Positions 1 to 15,000 are shown, numbered from the stretch's first letter. The stretch is DNA of 64,000 bases from Patiria miniata (GCF_015706575.1 NW_024037056.1:11607176-11671175); one strand, 5' to 3'. A program made the numbers and translations. The notes: generated by a model not told the origin, from the letters alone.

Positions 1-85
1 AATAACATAAAAGATTGGAAAAAAAATGAAAAGATGAAAACATGAAACTTTTGCGACGAATGTGGGAAAATGTTCCTCAACTTAC

Positions 86-3000
86 CTTGATGGACATGCT
101 GATAAATTCAATGCAGTTATCATAGAACTGGTGAGCTGAAATGCGAACACGAAACAAAGTTATACTCGGCAAAAACTATCTGTTTCATAAAAACATAATA
201 AGCAATAAATTCTTACAAGGAAACTACAGAGATTTGAGCATCTTACATTTCGGTCATGACTTCATATGATTTTCCCAATATTGTTTAATTTTCCAACCAA
301 TTTCGCATACAAAACATCATTTACAGATGATTTGAATGCAATGTTTGAGCTCGCAAAAAAGATGGAGTTGTGCTGAAATATTTTGTTGAAGGACAAAAAA
401 AATTCATAAAATGAGAACAAATAGCTTAAGGTAAAGTAATGTAGGATCACTGGCTAACCACTCTGCGCCAGGATTATTTTTACCGAAAATTTCAATTTTT
501 GCAAAAGGCTAAATAATCCAGCCAACTTCTGATATACAGCCAAACGCCACAAATACTGATTCGCAAGAGCCATTTCAACAGCATTTGTACAATATTTTTT
601 GCCGAAACCTCATATGTTTCAATATTGTGAGGTGTGCACTTGAGTGTAAATTGTACAACAGGCCATGCACAATGGCCAATTCGAAATCAACACACGGTCT
701 GCCTCCACAGACTTCACGGACTTTGTGTGTTTGTACAAAAGGCACCAGGGATTAGCGTGTTTAGACGTCACCCGGAGGCGAGTCGAGGCAATCTTGGCAT
801 TTAAACCCATCAGCCGCTAGTGTGTGTCATCACGTCCTCCGACGCGAACTGGTTAAACGAAACTTATCCAACGACCTCTTTTCGAGAAACAAAAGGTCTT
901 ACCTGACTCTAGTGGTATCTTGAAGGGTGGCAAGCTGAAGTACGTGTAGGGGGCGACGTTCCCTTTCTGGCTGTCGGACTTGCGGCTGGCGACCGGGCTG
1001 GGTACCAGCACGTTACTGCTGAACTTCCGCCGTCTGCATGCAAATAAAATATTCACGACGAGCGAGAAAATAAAATCCAAATCACAAATGCAAACGGATA
1101 TTTTCAAATTTTTTGAATATAAAAAGTTGACCTACGAGTGCGAGTGTGAATCTAAATGCTGGCGTCGTTTGTCCAAGTTAAGGTAGTAGTCCTTTTTCTT
1201 GTCCAATCGGTCGTGTTTGTAAGTTTTGAAGAGATGAGTTTGGAGAAACTGCAAAACGAAAAAAAAAAAAAAGGAAATTACTGAAGAAAAACGCATCTTC
1301 CTGACATAAAAAAAATTAGCAACCCTTTCGCTAGCATTAAACCTTTTTGAAACTCACAAAAATAATCAAAAATTTATTTTGTTTATGCATGTAAAAAATA
1401 TGATTGAACAAAATTATTTGACACTCATTTTCATAAATTTTGCATCCACAAAACAGTAGTGAACTAATCACTACTGCTTTGTGGATGCAAAACATTTGAA
1501 AAAGTGAGTCAAATTTTTTTTTAAGCAAAACTTTAAACAATTTTTTTTAGGCATTTTCTTAATAATGAAGAAACAATGGTCACTTGTCACTGTTAACTTG
1601 CAAAACTTTCCAGTGAAAATTGACTAATAATGGGACTAGAAACGAACTTTCATGCTTGAAAATTTATTAATAAGAACAAATTGAGAGTGACAGTTCATTA
1701 CATTTTGGGAAGATTTCACAGATTTTCCATCTTCAAAACGCTCTATTATTTTCATTGGCACAGTAAATGGAAGAGCAGAAAACCCTGAACAAAGTTGTGA
1801 TTTTTTTCCCCATTAAACAATTCCAAAGATGTCCTGTTGCCATAGTTACCACAGAGTAAAATTCCCTCTCATCTTCTGCTCTGCAGGCGATAAACTCGTC
1901 CACTTTAAACCGCTGCTGGTCAAAGTTCATGAAATCCAAAATGTCCCTGCGGGTACAAGTAACAAATTTTTACTCAAGAAATTCTTTGGTTAAAGGGAAT
2001 GTACATCATTGGCTTTTGCTGTAATTTTCAGAAATGAACTATTTGGGGGGTTAGTATAAAAAAATCAAATATTGTTACACTGACATGTTTGAAGTTTTGT
2101 GTTCGAAAATGCTGGAAAAACCAAGAAAAACAAAACTGCTCAAGTAGTCTGGTTCCCTGACTCCACTAAAGATGAAATGGATCAAAAATACCGGAAAATT
2201 GTAAGGTAAGGGAACCAGTCTAGCTGGCCTGCACCCGTTCATGAACATGGAACCAATAGCTAGCAAAACAAAATTTAGACAAAAAAAAAAGAAGGTAAAT
2301 TTGGTGCAGTATTTGAAAAATAGTTAGGTTTCTCCAACGGTGGTCGGCCGACCAGTGTTGGAAATGTAGACAAATATACCATTTTCTTGAAAATGGCTTC
2401 ACACCAGGTGCCATAATTTTACAGGATGCTTAAGCATGTCATTTACCAACATCCTAGTAAGGTATTTCGTAACAACTTGGTAGTTTTATTTTTCGATGTT
2501 TGCAAATGGTGTATTTTCCCTTTTAATAAGAGAGTTTAGTGCAGCTCAGGGCCGTATTTCATTTTCTGCTTACCATTAGTAAAATAAACATGGTCACTAT
2601 GGGCTCCGTGCACCAACAAAAGAGGGCGCATTTTTACCACTTTTGAGAGCCCGTGGACAGAACACACAGCGTGTGCGTACTGTACTGTGCTGGTTCGCGC
2701 GCGAAGTACGCACGTTTTCCTGAATGTGCTACAGCTAGTAGGCCCGCGTCTTCCTGTGAGAGTCAGGCGTCATTCACGCGCGAAAACGCTCAAATGTGAC
2801 CCGTTCTGTCAAAAGCAGACGCTTCTGGGCAGAGGTTGAAATTGAGATAGAGCCAAAAAATGCTCTGGGGGTGATTTTTTTTCTCGATATTCTAATTTTT
2901 GCATATTTGTAATCCTGAACATGTCTAAAATACACTATAAAAGTTTGAAACCGTAATTTGAACTCTAAATATAGTATTTTTGATGATTTGTTAAGGTATA

Positions 3001-6000
3001 TCAGGTAAAGAAATGTCTGTTTCGTGACGTTTGTGGCCATTTTCTCCGTTTTCTACTTTTCGACACAATGAACTTCAAAATACCAGGAGTGACCGGTTTC
3101 AAAAATGTAACCACCTTTTAAAAGGAAAATGTACATATTTTAACAATATGCAAAAATCTCATTTTTGACCTTGTGCCCAGAAAAGTCTGATTTTGACAGA
3201 ACAGGTCACAAATGTGATGCGATCAAGCTTAGTGAGTCGTTTGTCGACCCTGGTCTTTTTTTTTTTCTTTTTTTTTGAAAAGAGCACAATCTCAGCGTTA
3301 CTGCTGTGAAATCCGCATGCTGATACCATCTTTAGTTCAAATATTATGGAAGTCGGAAAACCCAGAGATGTGATTAAGTGATGTGATGAAGTAGTCCTAT
3401 TTTGGCCTGAATCTCCAAATGAAAGTTCCCGACAAACGACTCATTTAGCTTGATCGCATCACAAATTTAACGGGCGATGGTCTCCCCGACTAATCCTCGC
3501 CCCCAATAACTTTGGATCATTCGAAATACCCAGTGGATGGACCGGGAACAAGTCTAGGTCTCCCGAAAACTCTCCTTTTCTGACCATTGAAGGAGTACTT
3601 GTACACGGAGCCCATAGCAGATAACTCAATGCTTATCAAAGGTAATATACAACACTTGCTTTCGCTGGAATTTTCAGAAATAGTTGGATTCGGGGGTTGG
3701 TATTTTAAAGAAAATATTGATACACCTAGATATGTATATTTCAGCTATCAAAAATATGATGTACACTTAAAAAAGAAGGAGAAGAAATGAAGGGAGGTAA
3801 CACACTGAGTATACAGTGTTTAAACGTCGGTGAAGGGCAAAAACCTAATTTGAAGAAAATGAATGAAACAGAGATTAACTGGGACCGAATAATGAATTTA
3901 CTGGGAAAAGGTCATTTTAAGGATGGATGCTTTAGCACATGATTGCAGATGTGCTAACTTTTCAATCACTTACTGGCGACAGAGATCATTACCTTATTAA
4001 TGTGAAATAAAGTGGAAAATATAATAAACTCAGAAGGCGACACACTGAGGAGGTAACACACTGAGTATACAGTGTTTAAACGTCGGTGAAGGGCAAAAAC
4101 CTAATTTGAAGAAAATGAATGAAACAGAGATTAACTGGGACCAAATAATGAATTTACTGGGAAAAGGTCGTTTTAAGAATGGATGCTTTAGCACATGATT
4201 GCAGACGTGCTAACTTTTCAATCGCTTACTAGCCACAGAGTTCATTACCTTATAAATGTGAAATAAAGTAGAAATTAACCCTAACCGCCCTGAATCCTCC
4301 AAAATCCTTTTTGCAAATTGGAGGAATTTGCAGGATTGAGGTTACATGGCCAAAGTGCGTTGCTGACTTCGGAGTACGCACTGTGTCAAGGTCTTAGGCC
4401 GGACCTTGTGTTGTTTATGCTCAGCCGTGCATAAATTTAGTCCTTGATTATTCTTGACATCCTCCGCACTACTCCAGGATGTCACTGCCTCTGCCTCAGC
4501 CTATTGACAGTCATAGCCGGAGGATTTTGCAGGATTCAGGCAGTGGTCACCCCTCCATGGACCATATTGAAGAAATAACAGAGGAATTTGTAGGATTGAG
4601 GCTACATGCTATTTTTCCATGAGGCCAATTGGAGGATTTTGCAGGACTGAGGCTACATCCTAGCAAAAAGGCCTAGGGAGTTAGGGTTAAAATAAACTAA
4701 AAAGGCGATATGATAAAAAGACACCCTGAAGGTAGTGATATAAACTGACTAACCCAAAGAGCACGGTGTACATCTCAGTGAAGCAGCGCTGAATGTCCTG
4801 CTGGTACTGCCTGCGCAGTCGCTCTCGGAAGGTGAAGTCTTTTTCTAGCGTCGACGCAGCAGGACGTGAGAGCGACGCAATCTCGTACTGCTTGGAATTC
4901 GCCAAAGTGTACCTAAAATAAGAAAGACAGTTCAAATTACAAACTGGCAACATTGACATCAAACTGGAAACCAATTTTTCGAAACAGAAACTCTTAAAAA
5001 ATTAATATTAAAAGAAACGATGACTTATGAAATGTAAAAATATTTCAGTTGTGGTGATCAAGTTGCTGCACTATTACCCCGCTAAGCAAGCTTATCAATC
5101 ATTCCTTACGTGAAAATGTGTGACACAATATACAGATCCTGCTACAATTAACTTTGCAGTTGGTGTTTTGCTGACTTATACCCCATACAAAGGAACTGTG
5201 AAGGAAACTTAATGCATTGTGGGTAGTACAGGGTTTAAAACAGTGCTTGTTTGTAAAAATCCGCAACTTGAAAAGTACATGAGTGATTTGAATGATTCTT
5301 GTACTTAAATAAAAGAAAGCTTATAAATTTGGCTTTCATATCCTAGATATTGAAAGTGTTGCATGCAGAACTTCATTATAAAAACGGTCCTGACATTTGG
5401 GTTTCCTTTCTCTTTTTTTGGACTCACCCTACATATGGCCACATTTTAAATATGCACATGCACTCTGTGTACAACGCACTGGTCGGAAAGACAAAAATTT
5501 GAGCAAAGTACCTTGCCCAAGGACACTCAGGTCCTGGCTAGGCTCATAAACAATTGCCGTTCAAGAAAAACTTACAGTCTTTTGAAGGTTGCCACGCCGG
5601 ATTCAGGGATGGGCGGTACATTGATGGATTTACACTTCTCTACATGTCCCCTGTCAATGTCTATGATCACAAGACCTTCAACCTATGGGGAAAAATAAAT
5701 AATACTAAATTCTTACAAGTCTGTCATGCACAGATGACATAGGGCACTCTATCAGTAATTCTGGTCTACCGAAGACGATCAGAGCATACTGGTCGAAACA
5801 ATGAGGAAACCCTCTTTTCAGAATCACTCATTACAAAAGAGTTATTTTCCATGGGGTCACCGCAAATTTCACCTTATTGATCTCCACCGTGCATAGCTTC
5901 AAGTCTTGAGATAATGGTCTTATGATTGACTTGTGATTTTGACATAAAATGGAATATGATGGACTTGTGATTGACTTGTTATGGACTTGTGAGTGACTTT

Positions 6001-9000
6001 TGATGGACATACGATGGACTTGTGACGGACTTATGTTGGACTTGCGATTATTGACTACAAACTACTTTAGTAATATACCATCCTTACCTCAGATATTCTT
6101 TGTCGGTGAGTGGAGTTGCAGCCCATGATGAAACAACCAGGAGCCTCTAGGAGGTCAAGCAGACTCGAGGAGACGACAGGAACGTAGACGAACGGCCACT
6201 TGAATGGCAAGATGAACAGCAAGAAACACTGCACAAACAAATAGAAGACAATACAAAAACACATTGGTTTGGCTTGGTTAACTGTCAATCTCCGTGGCAT
6301 TTTTGCTAGGAACGTTCTTCCGAGAACTACTTCTGTATGGGCTCTGTGCGCCAACAAAAGGGGGCGCCCTTTTACCTAGCAACGACGTCCCATGGGCGGG
6401 ACATTTAGCTGGTTGACGCGCACCGTTCCTTGTGTGTGAGGGGGTACTTGTGAAAGGAGTGGATAGGAACCAAATGGTACATTCTATGTACTTCTACTGC
6501 TGGGGAGAATGTGGCACAGTGGTTAGGGGTTGTGGCTCATGATCACAAGGTCAGGGGTTCGAATCCTGCCACTGTTCATATGTAGTGTCCTTAGGCAAGT
6601 CACATCACATGAACTAAGGGGATTGTGGGCGAGTGGTTAGGGGTTGTGGCTCATGATCAGAAAGTCAGGGGTTCCAATCCTACCACTGTTCATATGTAGT
6701 GTCCTCAGGCAATTCACATGTTATGAATTATGGGGATTGTGTCCGGGTGGTTAGGAGTTGAGACTCATGATCAGAAGATCAGGGGTTCGAATCCTGCCAC
6801 TGTTCATATGTATATTAGGCAAGTCGCTTTTATGAACCTAGTGGCCAGGAGTTGAGACTCATGATCAGAGGTTCCAATGCTGCAACTGTTTATATCTTGT
6901 GTCCCCAGGCAAGCTACTTTACCCCACTTTGCCTCTCACCACCCAGGAGTACAAATGGGTCCCAGCATTAGCTGGGGAGTAACCTGTGCCGGCTTGACTT
7001 CAAATCCAGGGAAAAGAAACATTCTTGTTTCATGCCACAGAATCTGGAGATAAACGCCGGCCTGATGAGACACATTGGTTCCGACAAAGGAAAAAATGTT
7101 GCAACCTGACGCCACTTTTTTCTTCATATATCATCTCAATGAAGGTCATTTATTGTAAAAATGACAAGACATGAATCTGGGACTGACCAATATTTTGTTA
7201 GGAAATAGTTAGACAATTTTCTTGACTCTCCGTAGACCTTGTACACAATCGCAGAAGTGGCGTCAGGTTGCAACATTTTTTCCCCGACAAACTTTACTAT
7301 AATTTTACCTCTACTATGGGCGTGAGCAGGGCGTAGTCCTGCGACACAAAGACTAGTCTCTGCTGGGTGAGGATACAGGTCACGATGGTGAGCACGTCCT
7401 CCGTGGTGAAACACAGGAAGGGTAGGTTGAGGGGGACGTCCACGACTTGCTTCTCCGGGTTGTCCGGCGGGTGGACCAAGATGGGCCTGAAGCTGTCTCT
7501 CATGTAGAACGACTGAGAGTAAACGAAACAGGAAAAAAGACAAATATAAGCAAATCAATACGGAGAAATTCTGCCAACTATTGTAGGCCTGGGCGTACAT
7601 GGTGAGGTTCTGCTTACGGAATTCGGGCGATTCACGATGCAGTGCGCCACCAAGAGTTTGCCACAGAGAGTTCATTTTTCACAGTGCATTGTGGGCGATG
7701 GTCGACAAATTCGCAGCACGACATTTGAAATTGTTCGTTTATCCGGTCAATAGTTTCGTAAGCGTATGATTCGAGTATACGTTTGCCCTTTTCTTTTCTT
7801 TTTATCAATACGGTGATTTTTGATAAAATGCTATGCCCAAATCTATAACAAATTAGCTCAAATTATCTTTTGACACTCATTCAAATGGGCCATGTTTTGT
7901 TGACCGTAAACTTAAAAAGTTGACCCTCTATGGTAAACTCTAGGTGGCGCACTGCATTGTGAATCGCCCGAATTGAAAAGATTGGCTACTCTCTGCGCGT
8001 GGTTTTTAAATGCAACTTCACTATAACAATGGTCAAAAGAGGGTGACACTAATATGTGAAAATCATATACCGAAGGACTGCTATTACGAACAATTTTTGT
8101 GGATCCCACAAAGTTTGATGTAGCAACGTTCCACTGCAGCAAGTTTAAAATCCTCCAAAAATTAATTGTGACTTGAAGTGAAAAATTTCCAGTTATATAT
8201 ATGAAATTTTTGCGGATGTTGGAAAAAAAAAAAAATTCAGTACGGACAGCATTATTATATTCATTGTGTGTGTCTTTTTTGCCAATATCCCCAATGATGG
8301 TGGCAAACAGTAAGTGAAGCACCAATTGATTTATATCATATAGTTGAGTTACCACAGCTAGTGAGCCAGCGGGTGGCGTAGGCACCATCGTCATCTGTAT
8401 GGTGAAAAACTTGAGGCTCTGCAGCATGTTGTCGTAGTCGTCCTTCAGACTTGGTATGAGGCTGTGAGGCAAAAGACAAAGAGTCTTTTGAGTGAGTAGT
8501 AGTTCGTTTTTAATTCGGGGAAGCCGTGAATGGGTGCGCTCAAGCGTTGACATGACCCACACGATCGCGAGGTTGCTATAATTCATCCGTTCAGTGCGTA
8601 GCCGCAACCGGCTGAATGAGAACATGTCCCGGACGCTGATTTCGGGCGCAATTCAAAACACTTTTGTATTGAAACCGCGATCCTAGAATATTGTTTTCTC
8701 AGAATATAGAGCATTCACAGAGCTAAAACTTCATCCGGTTGGTTCTTAAGCACCCTTCTTTAGATTTTCAGCACTTTTGTTGCTTCAAACAAACAAAAAT
8801 GCACAAATGACAAATGTGATGCGATCAAGGTACATAAGGCGTTTGTCAACCCTGGTCAATTTTTTTTTTTTTTACAGATTTGAAAAGAGCACAATCTCAG
8901 CATTACTTCTGTGAAAACCACATGCTGATACCATCTTTAGTTCAAAATTATGGAATTCGGAACACCAAGAGACGTCATGATGTGATGTGATGAAGTGATC

Positions 9001-12000
9001 TTATTTTGGCCTGTATCTCCAAAAAAAATTCCCGACAAACGACTCATTTAGCTTGATCGCATCACAAATGATTTACTCTAACTTTAAAGTTTTGATTGAA
9101 TTAGTTTAACAATGATATTTCTATTGTTTGTACCCAGGACATCTCGTCAATACAGCATTTGTTCAAAAAACTATGGGCAACTAGACTCACGTTGACAGGC
9201 ACTGTTTCATGACTAGGAAATACGGCTGGGAGGAGATGGCACATATGCAGGACGGCACATAACACGTGACTGCTGCTTTCTTCTTGTCCTCCATGACGGG
9301 CATATTGGGATGCAACTCAAACTTGCCGTCTTTCGCCTTCAGAAAAGAAGAAAAAAATTACCAATTTTTTTGCTGATATTAACTTAGGCCAAAAAAAAAA
9401 GTCTCCGGTTTCTGGTATGGAGCTTGCCCAAAAAGTGGTGTGGCGACGCGGCTTTTTTTTTTTTTTTACATGATTTTTTTTGCCTCAAATGTCGGCTGAT
9501 GACTGCAAATGGTGCCCCACTAAACTTAGTGCAAATATATGGGAGTCCAGAGAGGCCACATAAAGCTTATTCTCGATCATAACCCCATCCAAAAACACGT
9601 TAAAATTGTGCAGCAGCAGGATTCCAGTCAAACCAGTGACTTTGGCGGTTTTGAGACATCATCTTTCATTGAAAAAAAACCTTTTTCATTTTGCCGACGC
9701 GCATGGCTACGGCGACGCGCGCGCATACCAGAAACTGGAGCTTTTTTTGGGCCTTAAGTAGCGTTGTGCTGTGGCCTCGTGGTTAAGGGCATTGGATTCG
9801 TGGTCTGCGGGTAAAGCTGCAGGTCGTGGGTTCGAGTCCAGCCTGGGGTCATGGTGCGTGTGCCCTTGGGCAAGGTACTTTGTCACTCATTGCTTCTCTC
9901 CACCCAGGAGTAAATGGGTACCTGTGAGGGCAGAGATGGTTCTTGTGATTGATTTAGCTTCCTTGCGCCTAACGGGCTGCATCGAGTTGTATACTCCCCA
10001 GGGAGCTGAGATTGTATTTGGAATGCTTAATTGGACCAATGATCAGGGGTAATAATGATGTAAAGGGCTTTGATCTTATTTAACAGCACTATATAAGAAC
10101 CCGTTATTATTATTCCACTAAATGTACCATTAAGGAGATATGTTATCGTAATTTCTTCGAAAGGTGGGAGACATCGGTCATTAGGGAGACATTTTGATGT
10201 CTCCCCAAGGGTGTCCGAATCACCCGTGATTGTAAGAGTGTTTGAATCTTAAGAAATCATGGTGTTTGTGTTCTTGGGCAAGACACTTTACCACATTTGC
10301 CTCTCTCCACCCAGGAGTATAAACGGGTACCTGTGTGGGTAGAGACCAGATTGCACTGATCTTGAGCTGCTGCAAGAAAACTGGTCTCATGGCCTGAGGA
10401 ACAGGGGTCATGCTGTACATTTGGACGATTTATAGTATTAGTAGAGCAACAAAATGATGACTTGGTCACAAGATTTTGTAATAGGTCAAATTTACCATGA
10501 CGAGGTAGTATTGCCGGTGGAAGGTGAGGCAAGTGGCGTAGGAACGGCTGCCGCAAATACTGGTCAGGACTAGATACTGAAAGGACTCCTGGGGTTTGTT
10601 TGGAAGTAAATAGGCTTCACCTGAAACCAAAATAAAAATCAAAATGATGAAATAACAAATGAAAGCACACTGTGTCCACAATAAATACATCAAAATCTGG
10701 CGAGTCAGGTTGGCGTAGCAGTACTTTCCTCGCCTTCAACCACTGTGAACCGGGTTCGATTCCTGCCTGGGCTAACACATGGACTGGTTTTCAGTCCCAG
10801 CCTGATTCCGTTGGTTTTCCCCGAATATTCTATTCTGGGGTGTTCCTCCCACATCTACAACTGTCATTTCTTCACATTGTCTTCTCTTTACTGGGCCCCA
10901 TGGGAGACCACTGGATTCCACTGAATGGGCTACCCAGTTAAAATTTGAAAGAATTGACTAAATAATTAAATGAAACTAAGTAAACGAATACCATAAAGGT
11001 TTGCAAGGTGAAATTATGATGATAATTAGGAGAGACAAAGTGATACAATCAGGTTAGGTAGATACATGTGAGGTGCATACCATCCAGTTAAAATTATTCA
11101 ACATGTTCAAATCTTTCTTTCATTGTATTTGATTCAGGGTCATTCTGTGTCAAATCACCCAAGTGGTTAAACCCCACTCCCTTCAAATTTGCTCATATTT
11201 AGAATGTAGGGTAACTTAGGCTGAAACAGATGAAATTGTAAGTTTTGCGCCATAGGACAAATGGTTTTCGTGCTACCACCCGCCATTGTTTGGCAATCAA
11301 TAATCTTATTATAAGATGGAATTTTGCGTTGGGGTGATATAAATCAAATTAGGTTTTGCCCTTCACCGACGTTTAAACACTGTATACTCAGTGTGTTACC
11401 TCCCGAGTGAAAGTTGGAAAAAATCACTCGGGTGGGACTCGACCCCACGACCTCCTGCTTTCTAGTGCAGATGTCTTACCACTCGACCTCCGAGCTAACG
11501 GGATTGGTTGGCCGGTTCGAATCTGATGTACATAGCAGTGGGTAGCGCATAAACTATTATAAGATGGCATTTTTGCGTCGGGGTGATATAAATCAAATTT
11601 TTTCCAACTTTCACTTGGGAGGTAACACAATGAGTATACAGTGTTTAAACGTCGGTGAAGGGAAAAAACCTAATTTGAATTAATAATCTTACTAGGAAAG
11701 CAAAGCGTTGGCAAGGATGCGATCATCTCCTGGTTATGCGGGAACGTGGCGGGCCGCGGCTTGACCGACAACCTCCGCGAGGCCCCGCGTTTCAGCGGGG
11801 GCTGGTTCTTGCGCGAGCTCTTCGACGCGACCTTGACCAGCACCGGGGGGTAGTACGAATCGGTCGGAATCTTGGAGTTTGGGAAGTAGGCGAGCTGGTT
11901 GTTGATGACGGCCAGAATCTGGGGGTCCAGGGGAAGACTGAAGAGGCTGGAGGTGGCCTTCTCCGAGACCTGGTTGGCATAGTAACAGTTACCGTGGAAG

Positions 12001-15000
12001 AGTTTTACGTCGGGATGAATACAATAAATACATGTAAATGGCAACTTTTCTTAATGCATGCAACTTGGAAGTATAAAACAAACTAGGAAACTCCAATCTT
12101 TATAAGACAATGGCTTAAGTGAGAAGTGAAAAACAAGGAAATCAGCTGATCCGAGGAAAAGTTCCATGCCTGCAAACGGGGCAGGCACATGTAACCTTAT
12201 CTGGATTCTCCAATTTTTCACGCTATCAAACCCAAAATGGAACTTTTTGGCACAAAAGTTAAGGCATAGAAAACATATTAAACATGGTGTTGACCATAAT
12301 TTTTGAACTTTAATTGTACATGTTCGTCTTTCAAAACAACAAATTTTCTGTAACTTTTTTTTATATCCACTGTTACATTCCACACATACCACAGCAATTA
12401 TTTAACTCTGTAGCCCAAAAGGGGTTTATTATACAGTCAGGTTCTGAAATGGATTTGTGACCGTTTTCATAGAGATAATGTTGTATTTAACTATTCAAAG
12501 TCTCACCGCTTACTGTTTTTACCTAACTGGTCATTGGGTAAAAACTTTAACTTAAATAGGAGACTAAAATGTATTTTGGGGCACACAATTCTTTGGAATA
12601 AAGTTCAAGGATTAATTCTCATTTACAAACAAATCAAACATGGCCGTTGATAAGAAATGTATTCAAGCAAGCCCAATTAAATCCAGAATCCATCGGATGT
12701 AGGTAGATAAATCTTCGCGTCTTTATCATATTCGTTCTCACGCAAGTATGCGACAAACGTGAAAACAAACGTGAAAACAAACATGATCGAACAAGAAGAC
12801 CTACTGTGGGTACAAAAATCAAGATGTGAAAGGTCGTAAGTCAAATTCGTTTTTACCCATTTCCAACTGATTTCTCATCATTTTTTTCTTGTGGAATGCC
12901 AAGATAAAATTCCAACTTGAATGGTTCTTGGAGTGATTACGGTTGGAAATCACTCTGTCAAAAATTATAGCAAGAAAAAGGGAAACCTCGTGTAAAATGC
13001 CCATAGAAGGGTCACGGAGGGGCCTGGAAGTTCAAAGACAAAATGGCGTACTTTCAGGCTATATTTACCTGTGCATTTCTGCCAAAATGAACTCCAGTCT
13101 CCGGGTCCAGACCCACTAAGACACACACCTCCAAAAGGCAGTTGGGCAGCTTGGCTAGGGGAGTGTCTGTCACGCTCATTCTGTTAAGAAAGGAGGTTTA
13201 AAATATGGCGTCCAAATGAAATGGCTGCGGCTAGCTCAACATGTGTCTATGAGAAGTGGCTGCAATGGCTTCCATAGGTGTATACATGTGTTATTGAAAG
13301 CGGTAGCCGAGGGATTTTGACACAGGCTTTGAGGAAAAAGGATTTGTTGTTAGAAGTTGTTCTCGAGTCACCTGAAACATCAAGTTATTTACATGAGTCA
13401 AAAAGAAAGTGAAAGGATCATAAACAATACTTTAAAAAAATATGTGGCTCACTCTAGTTCATAAAAATAACATAGTGATAAAGTATATGTTATCGACTAG
13501 TAACTGTGAAAACTCTATTCCCAAGTTATGACAATTTTAATAAACAGATCACAAAATTCAGCTGTCCGCCACTGATCATTTACCGTTCTACGTGTAATCT
13601 GTAATTCTCACTCAGCTCAATAGCTTCCAATGGCATTCCATGGACAGCTAGGTTCTTTAAGTATTTAACATGCATACATACATGTATGTATGCATGTTAA
13701 ATACTGAATGTAACTTCAGATAGCATGGATCAATTTCAGTAGGCCTATTTTGGTTTTTCTTTTACCAGGGCCCAATTTCACGGCGTTGCTTAGCACAAAA
13801 ATTTGCTTAGCACAAAAATAGTCTGGCTTATAAAAGCAGGTAACCAGCCCAAACTCCATGTGATGTATATTGGTCGTGATCAGTATTCAGCTGTTGTTTG
13901 CTTAGCATGAAAATCACATGGAGTTTTGCCTGGTAACCTACTTTTATAAAGCAGACTTTTTTTGTGCTAAGCAAATTTTTGTGCTTAGCAGCGCAATGAA
14001 ATTGGCACTAAATGAGTGGAAGAACATGCTCTTTCAAGACATACTTCATTCCTGTATTAAATTTGATTGCTTTTTAAAAACAAATTAATCAAGGTCACTA
14101 TCTTTTTGACTCACCCTCTACTACCAGTGTTATGGTGACATTCTACTGTTAAAGGGAATATACAACATTTGCAAACATCGAAAAATAAAACTACCAAGTT
14201 TTTGCGAAATACCTTAATAGGATGTTGGTAAATGACAGTCTAAAGCATCCTGTAAAATTATGGCACCTGGTATACTGTCATTTTCAAGAAAAGTGGTATT
14301 TTTGTATCAATTTCCAACGCTGATCGGCCGATCAGCGTTGGAAACAACTGGCTTTTTTTTCAAATACTGGCCCCAATTGACCATTGCACTTGTTTGCAAT
14401 CGATTACAAACCTATGAACGGGTACGAGCCAGCTAGACTGGTTCCCTGACCTTACAATTCCCCAATGTATGTAAACTGCTCTGTTTCTTCTTATATGGAG
14501 TCAGGGAACCAGACTACAGGAAAATGATCGTTTTTCTTGGTTTTTATAGCATTTTCGAACCCAAAACCTCCAAAAAGTCAGTGTAACTATATTTGCTTTA
14601 TATTTCCAACCCCCCAATTCCATCCATTTCTGAAAATTACAGCAAAAGCAAATGATGTATATTCCCTTTAATTTATCAAATTTAAATAGATTTATTTAAA
14701 ACACCTTTATTCAAGATGGCAGATACAAAATGCAAGTTTGTTAACTTCCACTCAAAATGTTTCTGAGCAAAATTCATGTAAAGTATATGAAATCACAAAC
14801 AGATCTAGTCAGCCTGTACATCATGTACATGTACAAAAGTCATACAGCAAACTCATACGGGTACATGTACATGTACATTGGCATTATCATTTAACATAAC
14901 ACCTGTACATGTACTTTCATCATATTCAAATTCCCAATGTAAAAACGCACTCCTCCGAACAATTACAAGCAATACATGTACCTGTGTCGCAGTCTGTAGG

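Noticed and set aside
4279-4690. Interstitial telomeric repeat (TTAGGG-like)
   Set aside because: Only one unit at each end, in inverted orientation; it is the TIR of a TTAA-flanked element.
7136-7675. 179-residue minus-strand ORF across a DENND3-like exon
   Set aside because: It reads the exon 7309-7512 in a different frame; the true frame gives the cDENN motif.
7912-8625. 237-residue minus-strand ORF
   Set aside because: Only 8353-8461 is an exon. The remainder is intron and repeat that happens to be open.
9763-9850. tRNA gene
   Set aside because: A and B boxes are present but the sequence continues into a SINE body and does not close as a standard cloverleaf. The same holds for 6507, 10693 and 46012, and for the weak candidate near 47140.
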